Source: CAYLJV01 sp964554215
GTDB lineage: Archaea; Hadarchaeota; Hadarchaeia; Hadarchaeales; JAGGTB01
Direction of reading: 5' to 3'
Length of the DNA stretch: 29,188 nucleotides
Assembly: GCA_964554215.1 (NCBI GenBank)
Contig: CAZKND010000008.1
Location: 1-29,188, forward strand
A model generated the notes under the pieces. It was given only the letters and a program-made list of their open reading frames with translations. It did not search any database and was not told the DNA's origin. A program made the position numbers and the translations under genes. The first letter of the stretch is position 1. The number at the start of each line of letters is the position of its first letter. Shown here in pieces: positions 24,317-29,188 of this stretch.

Positions 24317-24721
24317 ATGAACAAAAAAGAACTGTTAAAAAAATTGGAAGATTTTCACGGACATCTAGGGCCCTATTTAGTAGTAGGGTGGCGAATGGGT
24401 GAAGTAGCGAAAGAAAAATTGGGAAAAGCACCTTTTGAAACGGAAGCCCGTGTCAAGACTGGAGGAGAAACCCCGCTTTCCTGCATCGTTGACGGTGTTC
24501 AGTTCTCTACCGGTTGTACTCTCGGAAAAGGAAATATAGAGATAACAGACGAGAAAAAGCCGGAAGCGATATTCGAGAAAGAAGATGAAAGGATCACGGT
24601 AGCCCTAAGGAAAAATATTCTAGAAAAGATACGTCAAATATCTGAGGAAAACATAGAAGAGTTAGCTGAAGATATACTCGAGATAGAGAGTGATGATCTT
24701 TTCATCCTCCCGGAAAAATAA
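24317..24721 (+). CDS. FmdE-family protein (formylmethanofuran dehydrogenase E-like)
   Basis: A 134-aa single FmdE domain without the C-terminal zinc ribbon of longer members. FHGHLGPYLVVGWRMG at 13-28, with H14 and H16, and LSCIVDGVQFSTGCTLGKGN, with C56 and C67, are the family hallmarks and probable metal ligands. Despite the name, most FmdE proteins are not proven parts of formylmethanofuran dehydrogenase. Being the last gene of the NikR-divergent transporter operon, a role in binding or delivering imported metal is a reasonable inference. The start is 12 nt after the permease, with a weak GAGAAAAG upstream. Confidence 0.88.
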   Translation: MNKKELLKKLEDFHGHLGPYLVVGWRMGEVAKEKLGKAPFETEARVKTGGETPLSCIVDGVQFSTGCTLGKGNIEITDEKKPEAIFEKEDERITVALRKNILEKIRQISEENIEELAEDILEIESDDLFILPEK

Positions 24722-25085
24722 ATTATCCGAAAAGAGCAGTCTAAAACTCTCCTATTTTTCTCAGTAACAGGCTTAAAAATATTCAATTTTTTTGAATCCG
24801 GACATGAAAACTCAACTTTTCGAGTAGAACAAAGTTTAATCAAAGATAACTCAACTTTCCTATTATTATATTAGTGCTTTTTTCTTGATTTATAAGATAT
24901 TTTAAGCTATATGTGTCCCTATCCACACCCCTTAGCGTAAATACCTATTAAGAATCCAATATTTCTATTTCAGGCCTAAAGCAGAAATGGTCAAAAATTT
25001 CAAAGAGCTCACCCCAATAAAACAATAGTGCAGGCGAAACCGTCTAGATCTAATAATCTCTCAAATTATTCCAGTTCCATAAGGA
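24722..25085 (+). other. gene-free region of 364 nt with a possible rightward promoter
   Basis: No convincing reading frame. At 24781-24797 ATTCAA-T5-TTGAAT forms a small stem with a T-run that may end the transporter transcript. At 24885-24897 the sequence GATTTATAAGATA repeats the TATA segment found ahead of the transporter operon (21532-21544). A start near 24920 would give an RNA toward tRNA-Ala, with a weak stem around TCAGGCCTAA (about 24972). An ncRNA is possible but unproven. Confidence 0.25.
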
Positions 25086-25158
25086 TGGACCGGGTGGGAT
25101 TTGAACCCACGACCTTCCGCATGCCAAGCGGACGTTCATACCCCTGAACTACCGGCCC
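25086..25158 (-). tRNA. tRNA-Ala (anticodon GGC)
   Basis: On the minus strand: acceptor GGGCCGG/CCGGTCC with G3-U70, the alanine identity pair, and discriminator A; anticodon stem TCCGC/GCGGA around TTGGCAT (U33, anticodon GGC); T arm GTGGG-TTCAAAT-CCCAC. 73 nt, no intron, no encoded CCA. It lies 74 nt downstream of L37e on the same strand. Confidence 0.95.
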
Positions 25159-25232
25159 ACATTAACTATCCTAAAATCTAAAAACTAATAATAATTACCA
25201 CAAACATCTATCAAAGCAAGAGGAAATTGACC

Positions 25233-25376
25233 TTAATCTTTACGTTTACTAGTTTTACCGTATCCACAGCTAGCACAAACGCCTTTTTTTACGTGGTAAG
25301 ACCTTTCCCCACATCTCCTGCAGGTTACGTGAATAGTATGCTTTTGCTCTCCTTTAGCTGCTGTTCCTTTACTCAT
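25233..25376 (-). CDS. rpl37e: 50S ribosomal protein L37e (eL37)
   Basis: A 47-aa zinc-ribbon ribosomal protein. It begins MSKGTAAKGEQKHTIHVTC, has the zinc pairs CRRC (19-22) and CASC (34-37), and ends YGKTSKRKD. GAGGTGA, inside the LSm stop region, is seven bases before the ATG. It is coupled to LSm with 5 nt between, a conserved archaeal pair. Slightly shorter than usual (about 55-60 aa). Confidence 0.95.
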   Translation of the reverse strand: MSKGTAAKGEQKHTIHVTCRRCGERSYHVKKGVCASCGYGKTSKRKD

Positions 25377-25381
25377 CGTGT

Positions 25382-25612
25382 TCACCTCGCGGGTGAAATA
25401 AACACTACATTGTCGCCACGAATAATCATCTCTCCGTATCTCTTGCTAGATCCGTCTTCAGCTAACTCTTCGGCTTCCTCAATAACAAGATTTACATGTG
25501 TGTCATAAGAGACTAATTTGCCTCTTATCTCTCGCCCGCCTTTTAGCCTAACGAGCACGGTGGAACCTTTTGATTTATTTAAGGTATCCAATGGTCTCTG
25601 ATTTGATGACAT
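25382..25612 (-). CDS. Sm-like archaeal protein (LSm/SmAP)
   Basis: Forms heptameric rings that bind U-rich RNA. Sm1 motif GSTVLVRLKGGREIRGKLVSYD followed by HVNLVIEEAEE, seen as VRLKGGREIRGKLVSYDTH, and Sm2 MIIRGDNVVFI are typical. 76 aa is the normal length. The ATG lacks a good Shine-Dalgarno; a TATA box (ATATAA at 25640-25645) about 30 nt upstream implies a very short or absent leader. It is cotranscribed with L37e. Confidence 0.95.
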   Translation of the reverse strand: MSSNQRPLDTLNKSKGSTVLVRLKGGREIRGKLVSYDTHVNLVIEEAEELAEDGSSKRYGEMIIRGDNVVFISPAR

Positions 25613-25934
25613 CTGTTCAACGACTTCTTACTTAACTTCATATAAGAATGTTGTGAATATTGGACTTTTTTAACGATTATCTATCTGAACTCTGGATTAT
25701 CGGGAAAAATCAGTTCACATCGGGACCCAGAAAGAAAAAACAAATAGAGATCAGGTTTCAATTTACAGCTGATTTCGCAACAAATATTGAAAAAACCATT
25801 AATAGAGCTAAAATACCCCATCCGAGTTGTTATATATACAACAAATGAGTTTAAGATAATGGTAAAACTAAACAATTCAAAAATAACTAACCTAATCCCA
25901 AAAAACAAAAGAACAATAAAAATAAGGAAAAAGT
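25613..25934. other. gene-free region of 322 nt: LSm promoter and T-tract terminator
   Basis: On the minus strand it holds the LSm TATA box (25640-25645) at one end and, at the other, several T-runs (25900-25932) directly after the membrane-protein stop, a likely T-tract terminator. In the middle, 25827-25844 is a partial palindrome around TATATATA (TTGTT...AACAA). No credible gene was found in either strand. Confidence 0.4.
25900..25932 (-). terminator. T-tract terminator after the DUF3566-like gene
   Basis: Minus strand shows TTTTT, TTTTT, TTTT and TTTTTT runs within 33 nt, starting two bases after the stop codon, without a hairpin. Confidence 0.45.
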
Positions 25935-26339
25935 TCATTCTTCCTCAGACGAAACAGTTTCCACCGAAGAACCCCCTTCATTCGACGGAATACCTTCCTC
26001 GGACGAAGAACCCTCCCCAACCTGCAGACTCTCAAATTCTTCCTTCAACGACTCAACATCCTCAAAATCGACACTTAACTTAATCCCACCCAGATAATGA
26101 GCCAAAATATTGTAAAACAAAGCTGAAAGAGTCCCAATCACGAGGCCCATAATCGCAAAACCTAAAACTATAAGCCCAGTAGCCATGCCAGCTGCCGAAC
26201 CACCAATAATCCCTCCCACCTGCCAACCGCCCAGAACAACTGTAATCGCACCGAAAATCGCACCCCAAATAGCTCCAAGTAATGAAAAAATAACGAGCAC
26301 CGAAACTATACCAAAACTCTCCAACTCCACTTCAGACAT
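25935..26339 (-). CDS. DUF3566-like membrane protein with acidic Ser-rich tail
   Basis: 134 aa. Two to three hydrophobic helices: about residues 8-38, including the glycine-rich LGAIWGAIFGAITVVLGG, and 44-75 (GMATGLIVLGFAIMGLVIG), then ALFYNILAHYLGGIKL, which resembles the archaeal DUF3566 signature. The last 35 residues are a low-complexity Ser/Glu/Gly tail (GSSSEEG, EGGSSVETVSSEEE), probably cytoplasmic. The ATG at 26339 follows GGGAGAAAT; a TTG 24 nt upstream is less likely because TTTATTAT at about 26372-26379 predicts a start near 26352. Function unknown. Confidence 0.7.
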   Translation of the reverse strand: MSEVELESFGIVSVLVIFSLLGAIWGAIFGAITVVLGGWQVGGIIGGSAAGMATGLIVLGFAIMGLVIGTLSALFYNILAHYLGGIKLSVDFEDVESLKEEFESLQVGEGSSSEEGIPSNEGGSSVETVSSEEE

Positions 26340-26550
26340 ATTTCTCCCATATATATTTTCCAACAGTCGAATAATAAACTTTTTGCAAAAAATAAAGAGA
26401 GAAATAATCCTCTTTCACCAAATCACGCTATTGAAAGCCATATGAAACAGTAAATCCACTAAAATAGCTCTAAAAAGACGAAAAATTCAATCTTTTCCAC
26501 TACCTCGAACGAACCTACATTTGGTTTTTAGTGCATCTTGCAAGGTTTGA

Positions 26551-29188
26551 TTAAAAGCCAACCAAACCCACCTTACCCAAACCCCAAGTAACCTCACCGA
26601 GGCCAGGAACAACAAAAGTAAACGAAAGCTCCTTCAAACCACCCAAACTGGGCCCTCCAAGATCCAACTCTGTCAAAGCAACGGAGAAACCACCGAGGTT
26701 CTCATTACGAACCTGCAAACTGGGATCTTCAATCACAAGAGCATCCGTACTCCCAGAAACGCCAGAAGTGCTCAACATGATTTCACCGATCAGAGGAACA
26801 TTCTGGCTTATATCCGCTCTGTCAAACTTGACCATGTCCAAAATATCTCCGTCAGTGCTCAAATTCTCCAGGGAAAGGTTCTTCAAACTAACACTAGGTC
26901 CACCCCATGAACCCAAGTCCAGAGAAACATCTCCGAACAGAGGCACCCTGGTCGAAGCCACAAACTCGCCAACGTTGAACCTAGCATCTCCAAATCTCAC
27001 GACAACTCCTCCCAAGGAAGGATCATCCATAGAGACCTCAAAGTCAACCGCTAGATTATCCATGCTGTGAGACACATCTCCGTATTTCACCGAAACATCG
27101 TCAAATCCTAAACCGGTTAAAGAATCCGGCATATTCAAAGCAACCGTTTCACCCTCGAACTTCAACTGTTCAACAGGGGCCACCTCGCCTTCAAAGTCCA
27201 TCCCTTCAAACATAAGAGCGTCCTGAGCCAAGTAGAAACTACCCTTCAAAGTCGACTCATCAAAGCTAACTTCAGAGACCGAGAAATCATTTATATCTAA
27301 ATCCTGACCTCCGAACGAAGCGGAGAAAGCTCCGAATCCAGGCAATTCACCGGACAAAGCAGACCCACCTACACTAATACCAAAGTGTTCAATATCCGCT
27401 GAAAGCGTGCCTAGACTGTTACCCATCAATAACTCCTCGGCTTTTAGATTAAAGTTCTCCAAAACCTGGCTGACATCGTTAGAAGCGAACACAAAATCAC
27501 CGGAATTCGACTCCACTGAAACAGAGCCCTCATCTAAACCAAACGCCTGCTCGTCAACGCTGATATTACCACTAATCCCCTGATCCGTGTATTCAAACCC
27601 TTCAACAGCCAAATCATCAATATCCAAAGACTGACCTCCAGTGCTAACAAATGCCGAAGAGTTCTCACCCAACCCCGGAACCTCATTCATTCCCAAAACC
27701 AATTTCGAAGAGACCAAACTCAAACTGTCCAAACCTAAATTACCTTCTTCCAAAACTATATCGTCCTGCATCATAGCAAAATTATCAGAGCCCACCGTAA
27801 ATCCTGACATATCCAAAACTACATCAGAATATTCAAAGTTATCCAAACCAAACGTGGTACTACTTCCTCCACCACTCGATCCCATCATCTCAAACAATTC
27901 ATCAAAGTCCAACTTAGAACCGAACATGCTGAAACTCATATCGTTCATTTGAACATCCAAAGGATTATCATTATCGCCGAAACTCATCGCCGCATCACCC
28001 AAAGAGGCCCTCTGATTTTCCCATCCGAAAACCAGGTTCTCCTCTAAAGTTTTGTCCTTAGCCAAAGTAGCAGAATCTATCAAGAGATCCATATCGTCTA
28101 CACCTAGACTCAAACGACCGGTCATCAATTCAAAAGCTGATAGTTTATCGAAGTCCAAACTCATCCTTTCAGAAGTGTAAACCATATTATCTAAAATAGA
28201 ATTAACAATTCCATTATCGGTAGATCCACCTGACTGAGTGTCCGACTGAGAGCCAGAGTTTAATCCTTCAATATATGCATCGAGGTAATCCAGACCAAAC
28301 CTCAGTTCACCTAAATTCAAACCAGACCAGTCAAAGGTCAAATTATCCAAATTCGGACTTTCCAAACTCATTTTTATTCCATGCACCGAAAAATCATCGC
28401 CCGTAAGATCTAGCTCTCTAGAGACTATATCAAAGTTTTCAGATTTCGCGCTCATATTTTCAACATTACCTGTAAATTTATCAATAGAGACTTCAGCATT
28501 AGCCAAACTGAAACTGTCGAAAGCATCCTCAACATCGCTAACTATATTATTGAAGTTATCCTCGACGAGCAGATCGGTCATCAACAATTCGGCATCTTCA
28601 ACAAGCCCGTACAATTCCTCGACCGATACATCAGCATTGTCAACCACCAAACTCACATCATTGTCCAAAAAGTTCTCCTCAATATTATCAGATTTACCTA
28701 CCAACTTATCAACACTCATTTCAGATTTATCAATACCGATATCCAGAGAGCTTACACTAGCTCGATCAAAAGCATTCTCAACATCAGACATCAAACTATC
28801 AAAATCATCTTCAACCGAAATATTCGAAAACCTGACTCCCACATTCTCAACTACACTAGTAAAGTCATTCACATCAACCGAACCATTCTCAGCAATCAAC
28901 TCAACCTGATTATCCAAGAAATTCTCCTCCAACCTACCCACAGTCGACACCGACAAGTAATCAACACCAACCTCTGACCTATCAACACTCGAATCAACCT
29001 CATCAACACTAACACCATCGAAAGCATTCTCAACATCGCTAACAACATTATCGAAGTTATCTTCAATCGCCAAGCCAGTCATTCCAAACTGAGCATTGTC
29101 AACCAAAGACGACAAGTTCTCAACCTCAACATCACCATTCTCAGCAATCAACTCAACCTGATTATCCAAGAAATTCTCCTCCAACCTA
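26551..29188 (-). CDS. giant repetitive acidic protein, 3' part (N-terminus outside the window)
   Basis: The frame is open to the window edge; 879 residues are visible and the start is missing. Not recognised. The first 250 residues are three copies of an 83-84-residue repeat beginning EENFLDN and containing the VSDVENAFD segment; the edge falls in a repeat boundary, so more copies probably lie upstream. The remainder is Asp/Gly/Ser/Leu-rich with repeating LDxxDLxV-type strands and, in the last 350 residues, P-G/L-x-G motifs (VPGLGE, LPGFGA, VPLFGD, VPLIGE, VPGLGE). There is no Cys, very little Lys or His, and no membrane helix or C-terminal sorting signal. A beta-solenoid surface or secreted protein is a reasonable guess. 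Confidence 0.85.
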   Translation of the reverse strand, partial: RLEENFLDNQVELIAENGDVEVENLSSLVDNAQFGMTGLAIEDNFDNVVSDVENAFDGVSVDEVDSSVDRSEVGVDYLSVSTVGRLEENFLDNQVELIAENGSVDVNDFTSVVENVGVRFSNISVEDDFDSLMSDVENAFDRASVSSLDIGIDKSEMSVDKLVGKSDNIEENFLDNDVSLVVDNADVSVEELYGLVEDAELLMTDLLVEDNFNNIVSDVEDAFDSFSLANAEVSIDKFTGNVENMSAKSENFDIVSRELDLTGDDFSVHGIKMSLESPNLDNLTFDWSGLNLGELRFGLDYLDAYIEGLNSGSQSDTQSGGSTDNGIVNSILDNMVYTSERMSLDFDKLSAFELMTGRLSLGVDDMDLLIDSATLAKDKTLEENLVFGWENQRASLGDAAMSFGDNDNPLDVQMNDMSFSMFGSKLDFDELFEMMGSSGGGSSTTFGLDNFEYSDVVLDMSGFTVGSDNFAMMQDDIVLEEGNLGLDSLSLVSSKLVLGMNEVPGLGENSSAFVSTGGQSLDIDDLAVEGFEYTDQGISGNISVDEQAFGLDEGSVSVESNSGDFVFASNDVSQVLENFNLKAEELLMGNSLGTLSADIEHFGISVGGSALSGELPGFGAFSASFGGQDLDINDFSVSEVSFDESTLKGSFYLAQDALMFEGMDFEGEVAPVEQLKFEGETVALNMPDSLTGLGFDDVSVKYGDVSHSMDNLAVDFEVSMDDPSLGGVVVRFGDARFNVGEFVASTRVPLFGDVSLDLGSWGGPSVSLKNLSLENLSTDGDILDMVKFDRADISQNVPLIGEIMLSTSGVSGSTDALVIEDPSLQVRNENLGGFSVALTELDLGGPSLGGLKELSFTFVVPGLGEVTWGLGKVGLVGF
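28436..29188 (-). repeat. tandem coding repeats, unit about 252 bp
   Basis: Three in-frame units of 252, 249 and about 250 bp. A 55-bp stretch is identical between 28882-28936 and 29134-29188, exactly 252 bp apart, so the two outer copies duplicated or converted recently; the inner copy (EENFLDND at about 28657-28680) has diverged. Expansion continues beyond the window edge. Confidence 0.85.

Noticed and set aside
25827..25844. Palindrome TTGTT-N8-AACAA as an operator
   Set aside because: No gene starts nearby in the direction its TATA-like core would serve, and the symmetry is imperfect in A/T-rich DNA.
26768..28909. Plus-strand reading frames opposite the giant repeat gene
   Set aside because: They are antisense images of an Asp/Ser-rich repetitive coding sequence; their Ser/Thr/Pro-rich products have no domain and no ribosome binding sites.
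28436..29188. CRISPR array
   Set aside because: The repeats are 252 bp, in frame and coding, with no short repeat-spacer pattern. No CRISPR-like repeats occur elsewhere in the window.

Overview
The window is archaeal chromosome from a low-GC euryarchaeon. The evidence is a run of archaeal-only or archaeal-type genes: aIF6, L39e, LX, S19e, PDCD5, prefoldin alpha, FtsY, aIF5A, LSm, L37e, isopentenyl phosphate kinase and type 2 IPP isomerase. Starts are preceded by GGAGG/GGTGA-type ribosome binding sites or by TATA boxes close to the start, and the tRNA genes lack an encoded CCA. The proteins are rich in Asp and Glu, which suggests a salt-in halophile. A NikR-linked metal transporter plus an FmdE-family protein is compatible with a halophilic methanogen such as Methanonatronarchaeia, but this is inference and nothing here proves methanogenesis.

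Layout. (1) 101-7989, minus strand: split enolase (two genes), rpsB, then IPK, Fni (IDI-2), RNase J, IdsA and GltX. This is the familiar euryarchaeal cluster, but the mevalonate kinase gene often found between rpsB and IPK is absent. (2) 8081-10277: a hypothetical gene with a hairpin terminator, tRNA-Pro(GGG), a NifU-like scaffold, endonuclease V and aIF5A. (3) 10401-13721, minus: malate dehydrogenase, PGK and a bacterial-type GAPDH. (4) 13847-17559, plus: gatC-gatA-gatB followed by an RDD-family membrane protein. (5) 17556-20907, minus: S19e, PDCD5, L39e, a tiny ORF, aIF6, LX, prefoldin alpha and FtsY. (6) 21055-24721: nikR divergent from a TroA-like binding protein, ABC ATPase, ABC-3 permease and FmdE-like protein, with TAACAC/GTGTTA operator-like repeats between. 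(7) 25086-26339, minus: tRNA-Ala(GGC), L37e, LSm and a DUF3566-like membrane protein. (8) 26551-29188, minus: the 3' part of a very large, repetitive, acidic, cysteine-free protein that runs off the window.

The most unusual items are the enolase encoded as two adjacent genes with the active site divided between them, the giant repeat protein with 84-residue tandem repeats and a solenoid-like C-terminal half, and the compact NikR-type regulatory region controlling a Znu/Tro-type rather than Nik-type transporter.
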